64,000 nt of DNA from Brachyspira pilosicoli (GCF_008016535.1 NZ_SAXY01000046.1:1-64000); one strand, 5' to 3'; shown: positions 53,054-63,024, numbered from the stretch's first letter. Numbers and translations: made by a program. The notes: generated by a model from the letters alone, not told the origin.

Positions 53054-54450
53054 TGAATAATACTCCATGCTCCATAGAGGCTGAAGAGTCTCTACTTGGA
53101 GCCATGCTTCAAAACTCTCAGGCTATATCTGCAGCAATTTCTAAAATAGTATCAAAAGATTTTTATAGTGAAAGAAATAGACTGCTTTATGAATGCATTC
53201 TTGAAATGCATAATAGAGGAATTGCTGTTAATGCTGAAACTACTTTAAGATATCTTAAAGAAAATGGTCTTTTCGATAAAATAATTCAAAATGATGAAGT
53301 ATATTTAAACAAAATAATAGACGGAAGTCCTTTTCATCAAAATGCTAAATATTATGCAGAAATCATAGCAGAAAAATCTTTATTAAGAGATTTAATCACA
53401 GCCACTCAAGATATACAAAACTCAGCTTATGAAGCAAAAGATTCTGAAACTAAAGAAGTTGCCGATTTTGCAGAAAAAAGAATATTTGAAGTTACTCAAA
53501 GAAGACTTGATAATGATTTTATACATATAAGAGATTTACTTTATGAAGCATTAACCACAATAGAAAACAGAAAAAAACATAAAGGTACTGTTACAGGGGT
53601 GCCTTCTGGTTTTATTGGACTTGATAAGGTTACGCATGGTTTTCAGCCTTCAGATTTAATCATACTTGCTGCTCGTCCATCTGTTGGTAAAACTAGTTTT
53701 GCTCTAAATATAGTAGAGCATGTTATAACTAATATTGAATCTATGAATTATGGTATAGGTTTTTTCTCTTTGGAAATGAGCAGTATGCAGCTTGTGGAGA
53801 GGCTTATTGCTAGTAAGGCAAGAATTAGTTTATCTCGTGTAAGGTCAGGTGATTTGGAGAGGACAGAGTGGACTAAATTAGGGCAGACTTTTAATAGTTT
53901 ATCTCAGGCTAATTTATTAATAGATGATTCCAGTCAATTAACTATTATGGAGATAAGAGGTAAGGCTAGGCAGATGAAATATAAATTTGCTGAAATTGCT
54001 AAAACCACAGGAAAGCCAATAGATTTAAAATTAATAGTAGTTGATTATTTGCAGCTTATTCATTCTAATGCAAATACAAGAAGAAATGGTACAAGAGAAC
54101 AAGAAATTGCAGATATATCAAGAGGACTTAAAGCATTAGCAAAAGAATTAAATGTGCCTGTTATAGCATTAGCACAGTTATCTAGGGCTGTTGAGCAAAG
54201 ACAAGATAAACCAAGGCTTTCTGATTTGCGTGAATCTGGTTCTATAGAGCAAGATGCTGATATAGTTATGTTTCTCCATAGACAAAAGCCAAACAAAGAA
54301 GATAAAGATGAAGAAGTAATTGATGAGAGAAATAATCAAGTGGAAGTGATACTTGCAAAACATAGAAATGGTGCTATACTTGAAGGGTTGCCGCTTAATT
54401 TTATTGCTGACCAGACTAGATTTGAAAATATTAATAATAATAATAATTAA
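53053..54450 (+). CDS. dnaB: Replicative DNA helicase
   Basis: This 465-residue hexameric helicase has the N-terminal DnaB domain ('PCSIEAEESLLGAML', residues 4-18), a RecA-like ATPase with Walker A 'ARPSVGKTS' near 215, Walker B 'LIVVDYLQLI' near 328, and 'LSDLRESGSIEQDAD' near 393. No intein is present. The rplI-dnaB order is common in bacteria; here mlaE follows. Confidence 0.95.
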   Translation: MNNTPCSIEAEESLLGAMLQNSQAISAAISKIVSKDFYSERNRLLYECILEMHNRGIAVNAETTLRYLKENGLFDKIIQNDEVYLNKIIDGSPFHQNAKYYAEIIAEKSLLRDLITATQDIQNSAYEAKDSETKEVADFAEKRIFEVTQRRLDNDFIHIRDLLYEALTTIENRKKHKGTVTGVPSGFIGLDKVTHGFQPSDLIILAARPSVGKTSFALNIVEHVITNIESMNYGIGFFSLEMSSMQLVERLIASKARISLSRVRSGDLERTEWTKLGQTFNSLSQANLLIDDSSQLTIMEIRGKARQMKYKFAEIAKTTGKPIDLKLIVVDYLQLIHSNANTRRNGTREQEIADISRGLKALAKELNVPVIALAQLSRAVEQRQDKPRLSDLRESGSIEQDADIVMFLHRQKPNKEDKDEEVIDERNNQVEVILAKHRNGAILEGLPLNFIADQTRFENINNNNN

Positions 54451-54467
54451 AATAAGGACTTTTATTA

Positions 54468-55274
54468 ATGGAACTATTTGATGTTAAGATAGAAGTTAGA
54501 AAAGGTATAAAGAATAGAATTATCATATTACTTGATACATTAGGAGAGTTTGCTTCTTTACTTATACAAATATTTAAATATACTTTTAGACCTAGTTTTT
54601 CTTTCAAACTTTTAACTGACCAAATAGTAAGAATGGGAGTGGAATCTTTTATTGTTGCTGCTGTAACAGTACTTTGTACTGGAATGGTAATGTCGCTTCA
54701 GATAGCGGTTGTTTTGGATAGTGTATTAAAGGGTATATCGCAGTTTGTTGGTTCTATGGTTGGTAAGGCTATGGTTAAGGAATTGTCTCCTATGCTTCTT
54801 GCTTTAATATTTGCAGGTAGGGTGGGCAGTTCTGTTACTGCTGAAATTGGTACTATGCAGGTAAGTGAGCAGTTAGATGCTTTAAAAACATTATACACTA
54901 ATCCTATAGAATATGTTGCTGTGCCTAGATTTTGGGCTGCTGTTATATCTTTACCTATGCTTACCGTTTCTGCTGATATAATAGGGGTTCTTGGCGGAGC
55001 TTTAGTAACTGTATTTGTACTTAATAATGACCCTGCTATTTATTTTGATAGAGCTATTGCTGTTATTTCGCTTGGGGACTTTATTGGAAGTTTAATAAAA
55101 TCTACCATTTTTGGTGCAGAAGTTATTTTAATTTCTTGTTTTTATGGATTTAGAACTAATGGGGGAGCTGAAGGTGTTGGTAAAGCTACTACTATTAGCG
55201 TGGTTTATAGCTTTATGCTAATACTTATAACAGACTATCTATTAGTTTCAATACTCGGTATGTTTGGAATGTAA
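54468..55274 (+). CDS. mlaE: MlaE/YrbE-type ABC transporter permease
   Basis: This 268-residue membrane protein has five or six hydrophobic segments. The MlaE signature region is 'LSPMLLALIFAGRVGSSVTAEIGTMQVSEQLDAL' (about residues 105-138; only positions matter here). It moves phospholipids between the membranes together with an ATPase (MlaF) and an MCE protein. Neither partner gene is adjacent, and it follows dnaB by 17 bases, so they are probably encoded elsewhere. Confidence 0.9.
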   Translation: MELFDVKIEVRKGIKNRIIILLDTLGEFASLLIQIFKYTFRPSFSFKLLTDQIVRMGVESFIVAAVTVLCTGMVMSLQIAVVLDSVLKGISQFVGSMVGKAMVKELSPMLLALIFAGRVGSSVTAEIGTMQVSEQLDALKTLYTNPIEYVAVPRFWAAVISLPMLTVSADIIGVLGGALVTVFVLNNDPAIYFDRAIAVISLGDFIGSLIKSTIFGAEVILISCFYGFRTNGGAEGVGKATTISVVYSFMLILITDYLLVSILGMFGM

Positions 55275-55291
55275 TAGAATAAAATAAAAAA

Positions 55292-56638
55292 TTATATATT
55301 ATTTATAGCTTCTATTATCATATTAAAACGCATGCCTAATGATGCTTTTATTAAAATCGCTGTTTCTTCATTACTGTTTTTTATAATATCAATTATAGTG
55401 TTTATACTCTCTTCTACTTTTTTAAAATGCATCTTAGAGCATGTAACTTCATTATATATTTTCTCTGAATTATCTCCCACTGTAATAACTTCATTTATGT
55501 TTTTTAATGAGTTTATAAAACTTCCTATATCTTTATGAAAAGAAGAGTTTTCAGTTTCTGTTTCAAGCATATCGCCTATGATAGCTATTTTTCTTTTTTC
55601 TTCTCTTTTAGATAAATATATAAGCATGTTTTTTAATGCTGTAGGGTTTGAATTGTAGCAATCATTTATAATAGAGCAATTATTTATTTTTATTATCTGC
55701 ATTCTGTTTTTTTGATTTTGATAATTAGTTAAAACTTTTACACATTCTTCTAAATTTACCTTATATAATTCTGCTGTTTTTAAAGCCATTAATATGTTTT
55801 GTAAATTAAAATCTCCAATTAAATTATGATCAAATGTTACGCCATTATAAACAAAACTATTATCATCTATTTTTTTTATTTCTTTTATATCTGCCTCTAT
55901 AATGTTTTTTATTTTTTTGTTTTTTGCTTCGCTTAATAATATATCTGCTTTGTTTGTGTTTTTATTTATAATAGCATTTTCTTTTGCATTATTGAATAAT
56001 TCACTTTTAGCAAGAGCTATATTTTCTAAAGAGCCTAAAAAAGCAATATGCACAGGCTCAACATTATTAATAATAACAGTATCAGCCTCTATTGCCTCAG
56101 ATATTCTTAAGAGTTCATTTTTATGATTCATTCCAGCCTCTATTACTGCCATCTCATAATTGTCATCTAAATTAAATATTGTTTTTGGTACTCCTATTTC
56201 ATTATTAAAATTTCCTTCTGTTTTTAATGTTTTATATTTTGTGCCTAAAAATAATGCTGTTAATTCTTTTGTAGTAGTTTTTCCGCAGCTTCCTGTAATT
56301 GATATTACCTTTATATTAAATCTTCTTCTATATTCTCTCGCCAACTTTATAAAAAATAATACACTGTCATTGGTATAAACTACATTAGCATCTTCCGGCA
56401 TATTAATATTTTCTGAAAGTATAAAAAATCTGCATCCTTTATTGTATGTATCTAAAGCAAAATCATTGCCGTTAAACTTATCGCCTTTTATAGCTAAGAA
56501 TAATTTATTTTCATTAAAATCTTCTCTGCTGTCTGCGGATATTTCTAAGTTTTTATTTTCATCGGTAGAATTGAATATATATTTTGAATTAGTTTCTTTT
56601 GCTATTTTTATTATATCTTTTATAGAAGTTTTTCCCAT
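55292..56638 (-). CDS. murF: UDP-N-acetylmuramoyl-tripeptide-D-alanyl-D-alanine ligase
   Basis: This ligase of about 448 residues completes the muropeptide precursor. It has 'ISADSRE' near the start, ATP loop 'GSCGKTTTKEL', 'TEGNFNNEIGVPKTI', 'AVIEAGMNHKNEL' and 'INDCYNSNPTALKNML'. I chose the ATG at 56638, with AAGGA 10 bases upstream; an upstream ATG at 56662 lacks any ribosome binding site. It converges on mlaE. Confidence 0.92.
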   Translation of the reverse strand: MGKTSIKDIIKIAKETNSKYIFNSTDENKNLEISADSREDFNENKLFLAIKGDKFNGNDFALDTYNKGCRFFILSENINMPEDANVVYTNDSVLFFIKLAREYRRRFNIKVISITGSCGKTTTKELTALFLGTKYKTLKTEGNFNNEIGVPKTIFNLDDNYEMAVIEAGMNHKNELLRISEAIEADTVIINNVEPVHIAFLGSLENIALAKSELFNNAKENAIINKNTNKADILLSEAKNKKIKNIIEADIKEIKKIDDNSFVYNGVTFDHNLIGDFNLQNILMALKTAELYKVNLEECVKVLTNYQNQKNRMQIIKINNCSIINDCYNSNPTALKNMLIYLSKREEKRKIAIIGDMLETETENSSFHKDIGSFINSLKNINEVITVGDNSEKIYNEVTCSKMHFKKVEESINTIIDIIKNSNEETAILIKASLGMRFNMIIEAINNI

Positions 56639-56737
56639 GTTAGTTAAATCCTTATCTATCATTTTTAGTTTGCCAATTTTTGTTTTTTATAAATATATTA
56701 TGAACTTTTTTTGTTGTGTAAGGTTATACTTAGTCAT

Positions 56738-56815
56738 CAAAAATGCAGTCCTTTTGCTTCTTTGGGTCACCAAAAGAAGTAGGGGTTTGGGGACTAGTCC
56801 CCAAAATAATAAAAA
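56738..56815. repeat. Dispersed hairpin repeat, copy 6 (inverted)
   Basis: AATGCAGTCCTTTTGCTTCTTTGGGTCACCAAAAGAAG is the inverse of the core seen at 14130-14166 and 16885-16919 (longest identical stretch under 20 bases shown elsewhere). A GGGGACTAGTCCCC hairpin follows. It lies between murF and kdsA, with AT-rich sequence on either side and no gene. Confidence 0.65.
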
Positions 56816-56899
56816 TATAAAAACTTGTTTTTGACAGTAATAATTTTAATGTATATAATAACTCTAAATAATAAAAATTACCACTCATATATTTAATAA

Positions 56900-56927
56900 T
56901 TGACTTTAATTATTATTAATGTATTAT
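56900..56927 (+). promoter_or_regulatory. Sigma-70 promoter of kdsA
   Basis: TTGACT (56900-56905) and TATTAT (56922-56927) are separated by 16 bases, about 30 bases upstream of the kdsA start codon. Confidence 0.6.
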
Positions 56928-56958
56928 TTATATATAATTTAAAAAAGGATTTAAAAAT

Positions 56959-57774
56959 ATGACTTTTGATTATAAAGGCATTACAAATAAAAACAAAGAA
57001 TTAATATTTATAGCAGGTCCTTGCGTTATAGAAAGCGAAGAGATGACTATGAATATTGCTAAAAAATTAAAAGAGATAAAAGATAGACTCAATATACAAT
57101 TAATATTTAAAGCTAGCTATGACAAAGCCAATAGAACTTCATTATCTTCCTATAGAGGATTAGGAATGAAAGAGGGGCTTGAGATATTACAAAACATAGG
57201 AAAGGAACTCGGACTTTTAACTATTACAGATATACATGTGCCTACAGAGGCTGAAGTTGCTGCTAAATATGTTGATTTTCTTCAAATACCTGCTTTTTTA
57301 TGCAGACAGACTGATATGCTTAGAGCTGCTTGCGAAACTAAAAAGGCTGTTAATGTAAAAAAAGGGCAGTTTATAAGCGGTTATGATTGTAAATATATAG
57401 CAGATAAATGTGCTGATGCAATAGAAGAAAAAAGGCTCTTACTCTGTGAAAGGGGTACTATGTTTGGATATGGTAATTTAGTTGTTGATATGAAGAATAT
57501 GGAAATAATGAAAAACTATGCTCCTGTGGTTTATGATGCTACACATTCTTTGCAAATGCCTTCCGCTGCTAATGGTGTTTCGGGTGGGGCTAGAGAGTTC
57601 ATACCTGCATTATTAAAATCGGCTGTTGCTTTATCCATTGACGGTATATTTATGGAAGTGCATCCTAATCCTAAAGAAAGTCTTTCAGATTCTAATACTA
57701 TATTTGAACTTGATAAAGTTGAAGATTTGTGGAGAGATGTATTAAAAATAAATGAATTAGTAAAAAATATGTGA
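56959..57774 (+). CDS. kdsA: 3-deoxy-8-phosphooctulonate synthase (KDO-8-P synthase), metal-dependent class
   Basis: This 271-residue enzyme condenses PEP and arabinose 5-phosphate for the KDO of lipo-oligosaccharide. 'IAGPCVIES' has Cys 22 where metal-independent enzymes such as that of E. coli have Asn, placing it in the metal-dependent class II. 'KASYDKANRTS', 'VNVKKGQFIS' and 'DATHSLQMPSA' complete the signature. It fits lipo-oligosaccharide in Brachyspira outer membranes. The AAAGGA site is in place. Confidence 0.93.
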   Translation: MTFDYKGITNKNKELIFIAGPCVIESEEMTMNIAKKLKEIKDRLNIQLIFKASYDKANRTSLSSYRGLGMKEGLEILQNIGKELGLLTITDIHVPTEAEVAAKYVDFLQIPAFLCRQTDMLRAACETKKAVNVKKGQFISGYDCKYIADKCADAIEEKRLLLCERGTMFGYGNLVVDMKNMEIMKNYAPVVYDATHSLQMPSAANGVSGGAREFIPALLKSAVALSIDGIFMEVHPNPKESLSDSNTIFELDKVEDLWRDVLKINELVKNM

Positions 57775-57777
57775 TTA

Positions 57778-58392
57778 TTATTTTTTTGATAGTTTTAATA
57801 TAATTCTGTCTATAAATAGTTCAATATATCCTAATATTGTAAAAGCTATAGTAATAAATAAGGCATTTTTTAATACAGTTTTTATTCCGTATTTATTTAT
57901 ATCTATAAAAAAGTATGGATAATAACTGCCGTTAGATAATTCGCCTCCAATTTTTGCTCTTATAAATATAAATAAAAAGTAAATAAGAGGTATGATAAGC
58001 CATAGTATAGGGTCAATGTTTTTATATATTCCTTTTTTGTCAAATAAAATATAATCAACTATAGTCATAATAGGCACTATATAATGAAGTATTGTGCTTC
58101 TTATAATATCTGCTCTGTTTTCGTAGCCTCCGCTAATCAAAAAATGATATATTAAAAATGTAACTGTGATAGACATTGTAATTGTGCCTTTTAATCTCGG
58201 CATAAATGTTTTTTGTTTTTTTATTAAATATACTATATCTATAATAAAATAAATTATCACTAAAATATTGTTTTGATAGGTAAAATAATATAATGTTTCT
58301 ATATCTATTTTTTTGTCTGATGTTATAAGTCCGCTAATTACGGCAAATAGTCCTAATATAATTATTATTAATTTATAAATTATTTTTTTCAT
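57778..58392 (-). CDS. Pr6Pr-family membrane protein
   Basis: This 204-residue protein has six membrane segments. 'YFTYQNNILVIIYFIIDIVY' (36-55), 'MSITVTFLIYHFL' and 'YYPYFFIDINKYG' fit the Pr6Pr/FAR-17a/AIG1-like family. The function is unknown; some eukaryotic relatives hydrolyse fatty acid esters. It overlaps the miaA stop codon by 4 bases and is the last gene of the gmk-rpoZ-miaA run. Confidence 0.8.
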   Translation of the reverse strand: MKKIIYKLIIIILGLFAVISGLITSDKKIDIETLYYFTYQNNILVIIYFIIDIVYLIKKQKTFMPRLKGTITMSITVTFLIYHFLISGGYENRADIIRSTILHYIVPIMTIVDYILFDKKGIYKNIDPILWLIIPLIYFLFIFIRAKIGGELSNGSYYPYFFIDINKYGIKTVLKNALFITIAFTILGYIELFIDRIILKLSKK

Positions 58393-59327
58393 TGCTTATA
58401 AAAATCCATTATCTCTTTTGCAGTATTTTCTATATCTGTTGGTTTTATTCTTTTTATGTTTTCTAATTTTTCATCTTTTCTAAACCAAGTTAGCTGCCTT
58501 TTAGCAAAGTTGCGTGTATTTTTCTTTATTAATTCTTTAAGCTCATCTAAACTCATAGCATTATTAACTATATAATCATAACATTCTTTATAACCAATAG
58601 CTTGTATTGAAGTATTTGTTTTATCTACATTGTAATTATTTATAATATATTTTACCTCATCAAGAAGCCCTTTATCAAACATATTATCAACTCTTTTATT
58701 AATATTATTATAAAGCTCTTCTCTTTCAATATCTATAATGTAACTAATATACTCAATATCTAATTTTCTTTTTCTTTGTTTTTTTAATTCAGAAAACTTT
58801 TTTCCAGTATTATAATAAACTTCTAAAGCACGAACAACTCTTCTTGAATTGAATCTATCTATAGTTAAAGCAGCCTCTTTGTCTATATTAAGTAAATCCA
58901 AATACAAACTTTCTAATCCATATTTTTCTATTTTCTCATAAAGCTCTTTTCTTATTTTAACAGCTTTTTCTTTATCCTCATTTTCTTCTTCAAAAAGACC
59001 ATATTTTATAGAATCAATATAAAAACCAGTACCACCCACTCCAAATATAGGTGTATTATCTATATTGTCTACAGTATCTTTTAATATATCAAGATAATCA
59101 TTAACATTAAAATTAACTGAAGGTTCAATTAAGTTTACCATTTTGTAATTGTATTTGTTTATTTCTTCTTTGGAGGGTTTGGCAGAGCCTATATCCATAT
59201 ATCTATAAACCTGTATAGAGTCTATAGATAATATGGCGGCATTATTGAAATATTTATCTATAAGCTTATGTGTAAAATCACTTTTTCCAGAAGCAGTAGC
59301 TCCTGATATAAAAACTATTTTTTTCAC
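58389..59327 (-). CDS. miaA: tRNA dimethylallyltransferase
   Basis: This 312-residue enzyme adds a dimethylallyl group to A37 of tRNAs reading UNN codons. P-loop 'GATASGKS' is at 9-16, 'SIDSIQVYRYMDIGSAKP' at about 34-51, 'GGTGFYI' near 98 and 'KRQLTWFR' near the end. It lies 10 bases after the omega gene and belongs to the same operon. Confidence 0.94.
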   Translation of the reverse strand: MKKIVFISGATASGKSDFTHKLIDKYFNNAAILSIDSIQVYRYMDIGSAKPSKEEINKYNYKMVNLIEPSVNFNVNDYLDILKDTVDNIDNTPIFGVGGTGFYIDSIKYGLFEEENEDKEKAVKIRKELYEKIEKYGLESLYLDLLNIDKEAALTIDRFNSRRVVRALEVYYNTGKKFSELKKQRKRKLDIEYISYIIDIEREELYNNINKRVDNMFDKGLLDEVKYIINNYNVDKTNTSIQAIGYKECYDYIVNNAMSLDELKELIKKNTRNFAKRQLTWFRKDEKLENIKRIKPTDIENTAKEIMDFYKQ

Positions 59328-59337
59328 AATTTAATAA

Positions 59338-59742
59338 TTATTCAGATTTTTTAGATGCTCTTTTTTTTCTTTTTGGCTTTTCTTCTTCTTCCTCATAATT
59401 ATCTATTATTTCATCATCATCATCGTCAATATCTTCTATAATAGTTTCTTCTGCCTCTTCAACTTCATCATCAGTAACATATTCAGCATCATTATATGTA
59501 GCTTCAGTATGTTTGAAAGGTGCTTCTTCATCTACTGTCATTTCAGTATCTTTTTCGTATTCATATTTAATAGTACCATCAAGTATATTTTTTATTACTG
59601 TAGGTATATATTTACCATTTCTATATTTAGTTTCAGCTTTTAATAATTTTTCTCCAGATTTAGCAAGTTCTATCATAGCCTTACTAAGTTCATAACGATT
59701 GCCTTTATATTCAATAAGTTTTTTTAGTGGTATTATTCCCAT
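59338..59742 (-). CDS. rpoZ: RNA polymerase omega subunit-like protein with acidic tail
   Basis: The product is about 134 residues. 'IPLKKLIEYKGNRYELSKAMIELAKSG' resembles the conserved N-terminal helices of omega, and the gene follows gmk, the classic rpoZ position. About 60 residues after residue 75 are almost all acidic (Asp/Glu), ending in a Lys-rich tip; typical omega is 70-100 residues. I chose the ATG at 59742, preceded by GGAG at 8 bases, over an ATG at 59757 without one. Confidence 0.78.
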   Translation of the reverse strand: MGIIPLKKLIEYKGNRYELSKAMIELAKSGEKLLKAETKYRNGKYIPTVIKNILDGTIKYEYEKDTEMTVDEEAPFKHTEATYNDAEYVTDDEVEEAEETIIEDIDDDDDEIIDNYEEEEEKPKRKKRASKKSE

Positions 59743-59760
59743 ATATAAATACTCCATTTA

Positions 59761-60312
59761 TTATAATTTTGAATTTATAGCTTCTTCTAATTGCTTATAA
59801 GCTATATCAATTTCATCATTTTTTATAATAATATCAAATTTGTTTTTATATTCCAATTCTCTTTTAGCATTTCGTATTCTAATTTTCATACTTTCTTCAG
59901 ATTCAGTACCCCTTACCTGCAATCTCTCTTTCAAATCATCTATCGAAGGAGGCTCTATAAATATATAATTGGCGTGTATTCCCTTTTCTTTTAAGAACAA
60001 AGCTCCTTGTATGTCTATATCTAATATTAATATAACTTTTTCATCATTAGCCTTTTCTAATTCTTTAAAAGAAGTGCCGTAATAATTATCATGAACATTA
60101 GCCCATTCAATAAAATCACCATTATCTATCATCTTCTGAAAAGTATCTTTATCTATAAAGTAATAATCTTTGCCGTCAACTTCACCTTCTCTAATGTTTC
60201 TAGTGGTGTGAGATACACTGAATATGGCATTTGAGTGTTTTGACATATATTTTTTTATTAAGGTTGTTTTACCAGCTGCCGATGGAGCCGTTATTACCAC
60301 TATATTATTCAT
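59761..60312 (-). CDS. gmk: Guanylate kinase
   Basis: This 183-residue kinase converts GMP to GDP. P-loop 'APSAAGKTT' is at 9-17, 'SHTTRNIREGEVDGKDYYFI' at about 34-53, and 'LDIDIQGA' near 98. It is the first gene of the gmk-rpoZ-miaA operon and is separated from rpoZ by 18 bases. Confidence 0.95.
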   Translation of the reverse strand: MNNIVVITAPSAAGKTTLIKKYMSKHSNAIFSVSHTTRNIREGEVDGKDYYFIDKDTFQKMIDNGDFIEWANVHDNYYGTSFKELEKANDEKVILILDIDIQGALFLKEKGIHANYIFIEPPSIDDLKERLQVRGTESEESMKIRIRNAKRELEYKNKFDIIIKNDEIDIAYKQLEEAINSKL

Positions 60313-60404
60313 ATAAAAAAGATACCCAATAGATAGTTTTATTGATTATACAACAAAGCAAAAAATATTTCAAGTATTTTTCCGAACTTTACATAAGATA
60401 TTCA

Positions 60405-60998
60405 TTATTTTCCTACATTTTTCATCATATCTATTGTTTCGAAGTCTAATTTTTCGCCTCTTTTTTCTAAGTCCTTTATTAGTATATTTATTTCTTCACC
60501 CTTCATGTTTTGTCCGAATTTGGCTTTTGCTGTGATATTTTCTATTTTTATTACTCCTACCATCATAGAATTTTTTGCATATTCAAACATTTTGTGTTCT
60601 ATTGATAAATTAGAGTTGTCTTTTTCATATTTTTTTACTAATTCATATAATATATTTTTTCTTCTTTCAACTTCGCTTATATCTATTATATTAACTTCGC
60701 CTTCAATATATACTGAAAAATAAAACTGTGTTGGTGTCATAGTATTATTTTTGAATGTTGATGGCATATATGAATATACTTTTGAAGCTGTAAAAGATAT
60801 TTTTGGATTAGTCTTTAATATTTCGTATTTCCTTCCGCTTGGAGCTCCGTGAAAATATATTTCATTATCTTTATAGCAAAAACTTATAGGGACTGCGTAA
60901 GGTATTTTATCTGGTAATGCCATAACTCCATATTCTATAGTATTTAGCATATTTTCTATTTTCTTTATATCATTAAAATTAAACTCTTTTCTTCTCAT
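60405..60998 (-). CDS. Pyridoxamine 5'-phosphate oxidase-like flavoprotein (Nim-like)
   Basis: This 197-residue protein has 'MRRKEFNFNDIKKIENML' and 'YAVPISFCYKDNEIYFHGAPSGRK', typical of the split-barrel FMN-binding family that includes NimA 5-nitroimidazole reductases. It probably binds FMN as a dimer. Nitroimidazole resistance has been linked to some members but cannot be inferred from sequence alone. It is monocistronic and divergent from nadE. Confidence 0.83.
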   Translation of the reverse strand: MRRKEFNFNDIKKIENMLNTIEYGVMALPDKIPYAVPISFCYKDNEIYFHGAPSGRKYEILKTNPKISFTASKVYSYMPSTFKNNTMTPTQFYFSVYIEGEVNIIDISEVERRKNILYELVKKYEKDNSNLSIEHKMFEYAKNSMMVGVIKIENITAKAKFGQNMKGEEINILIKDLEKRGEKLDFETIDMMKNVGK

Positions 60999-61049
60999 TT
61001 TTCTCTGCCTTATTATAATAGATAGTAATTATATCATACCATACACGTT

Positions 61050-61078
61050 TTGACAAATTATTTATTTTCTTATATTAT
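61050..61078 (+). promoter_or_regulatory. Sigma-70 promoter of nadE
   Basis: TTGACA (61050-61055, full consensus) and TATTAT (61073-61078) are separated by 17 bases, about 60 bases upstream of the start codon. Confidence 0.7.
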
Positions 61079-61140
61079 ATTAGTCAATATTTTATTTAAT
61101 TTTATATTAAAAATTTAATTAAAAAATTGGAGTGTTTCTT

Positions 61141-63024
61141 ATGAAGATAGCTATATGCCAATTTGAAATAATACCTTCTATGCCAATTGTAAATGCTAGT
61201 AAAATGATTAAATATATTGAAGAGGCAAGGGGGAATAATGCAGATATTATAGTTTTTCCAGAGCTTTCTGTTTCTGGATATATGGTTGGAGATATGTTGG
61301 AGAGTGAGGCGTTTGTAAAAGAATGTGAGAAACTTGGAGAAGAGATTATAAAAGCTTCTAAAGACATATATGTCATTTTTGGAAATATTGCTTTAGATAA
61401 AAACAAAAAGAACTTTGACGGAAGACTTAGAAAATATAATGCATTGTTTGTAGCAAAAGATGGAAAACTTATAGACAATAATACAACAGAATATAATTTC
61501 TTTATAAAAACTCTTCTTCCAAATTATAAAGAGTTTGATGACAGCAGACATTTTTATAGTTTAAAAGATTTAGCTTTAGAAAATGATGTAAGCATAAAAA
61601 AATATTTAAAACCATTAGAGATAGAAATTAATAAACAAAAAATAAAATTAGGCTTGACTATATGCGAAGATATGTGGGCTAAGAATTATAATGTAAACCC
61701 TATGGAAATAATGAAAGATGATGTTGATATGTTTATTAATATATCTAGTTCTTTTTATGTTTTAGAAGATGAAACAAAAAAGAATAATATGTTTTCTGAT
61801 ATAGCAAAAAAATATAATAAGCCATTAATATATGCTAATAATGTGGGTATACAAAACAATGGTAAGAATGTTTATACTTTTGACGGATGCAGCAGAGTTT
61901 ATGATGAAAAAGGAAAATTGCTCTTAAAAGGAGATAGATATAAAGAAGAGATATATTATATAGATTTTTATAATAATAAAAAATCAAAAGAAGAGATAAC
62001 ACTAAAAGAAGAAAATGAATACAAACTAATATACGATACAGTTATTTACGGTATAAGAAAGTTTATGAAATCTATAGGAATAAATAGGGTAGTTATTGGA
62101 GTGTCCGGAGGAATTGATTCTGCATTATCATCTGCTATGTATGTTAGTGCTTTAGGTGCTGATAATGTTTTGCTTGTGAATATGCCTAGTGAGTTTAATT
62201 CTAATACAACTAAAAACCTTGCTAAGAGTTTATCTGATAATTTGGGCTGTGCTTATATGGTAATGCCTATACAAGAGTCTGTTGATTATACTATAAAACA
62301 GCTTGAAACTTCTCCTATGATTAGAGATGGAAAAGAGAGTTTTTTAAATGTGTCATCATTTGTTACAGAAAATATTCAGGCAAGAGACCGCTCTTCAAGA
62401 ATATTAGCCGCTATAGCTGCAAGTTTTGGAGGAGTATTTACTTGTAATGCAAACAAAACAGAAACTATCATTGGTTATTCTACTATGTATGGAGATAGTG
62501 CTGGTTTTTTTGCTTGTTTAGGTGATTTATGGAAGTATCAAGTATATGGACTTGCAAAATATATTAATGATAAAGTTTTCAAAAGAGAAGTTATTCCAGA
62601 GGGTACAATTAATATAGTTCCAAGTGCTGAGCTTTCAACTGCACAGGCTGTAGATGAAGGCAAAGGCGACCCTGTAAAATATGATTATCATGATTATTTA
62701 TTTAAAACTATGTTTGAATCTTGGAAAAAAATTATACCAGAGGATATTTTACAGTGGTATATTGATGGTGTTTTGGAAGAGAAGATTGGATGTAAAAAAG
62801 GGTTATTGAAAAAATATTTCAAAACTGATGTTGAGTTTATAGAGGATTTAGAGAAGTGGTGGAAGCAATATAATGGAATGGCTGTTTCAAAAAGAATACA
62901 AGCTCCTCCTATACTTTCAATTAGTAAGAGGGCTTTTGGAAATGGAAGCAAAGAATCTCAAAATGGTGTTTATTATACAGTGAGATATTTGCAATTAAAA
63001 AATAGTATATTAAATAAACAATAG
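61141..63024 (+). CDS. nadE: Glutamine-dependent NAD+ synthetase
   Basis: This enzyme of about 627 residues has an N-terminal nitrilase-type glutaminase ('VFPELSVSG' near 40 and 'LGLTICEDMW', with the catalytic Cys, near 175) and a C-terminal NAD synthetase with the P-loop 'GVSGGIDSALSSA' near 319. It amidates deamido-NAD made by NadD. I chose the ATG at 61141, with GGAG 8 bases upstream, over the GTG at 61132 that overlaps that site. Confidence 0.95.
   Translation: MKIAICQFEIIPSMPIVNASKMIKYIEEARGNNADIIVFPELSVSGYMVGDMLESEAFVKECEKLGEEIIKASKDIYVIFGNIALDKNKKNFDGRLRKYNALFVAKDGKLIDNNTTEYNFFIKTLLPNYKEFDDSRHFYSLKDLALENDVSIKKYLKPLEIEINKQKIKLGLTICEDMWAKNYNVNPMEIMKDDVDMFINISSSFYVLEDETKKNNMFSDIAKKYNKPLIYANNVGIQNNGKNVYTFDGCSRVYDEKGKLLLKGDRYKEEIYYIDFYNNKKSKEEITLKEENEYKLIYDTVIYGIRKFMKSIGINRVVIGVSGGIDSALSSAMYVSALGADNVLLVNMPSEFNSNTTKNLAKSLSDNLGCAYMVMPIQESVDYTIKQLETSPMIRDGKESFLNVSSFVTENIQARDRSSRILAAIAASFGGVFTCNANKTETIIGYSTMYGDSAGFFACLGDLWKYQVYGLAKYINDKVFKREVIPEGTINIVPSAELSTAQAVDEGKGDPVKYDYHDYLFKTMFESWKKIIPEDILQWYIDGVLEEKIGCKKGLLKKYFKTDVEFIEDLEKWWKQYNGMAVSKRIQAPPILSISKRAFGNGSKESQNGVYYTVRYLQLKNSILNKQ

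Noticed and set aside
54468-55274. mlaE as part of a complete phospholipid transport operon
   Set aside because: No ATPase or MCE gene is adjacent; murF follows on the other strand.
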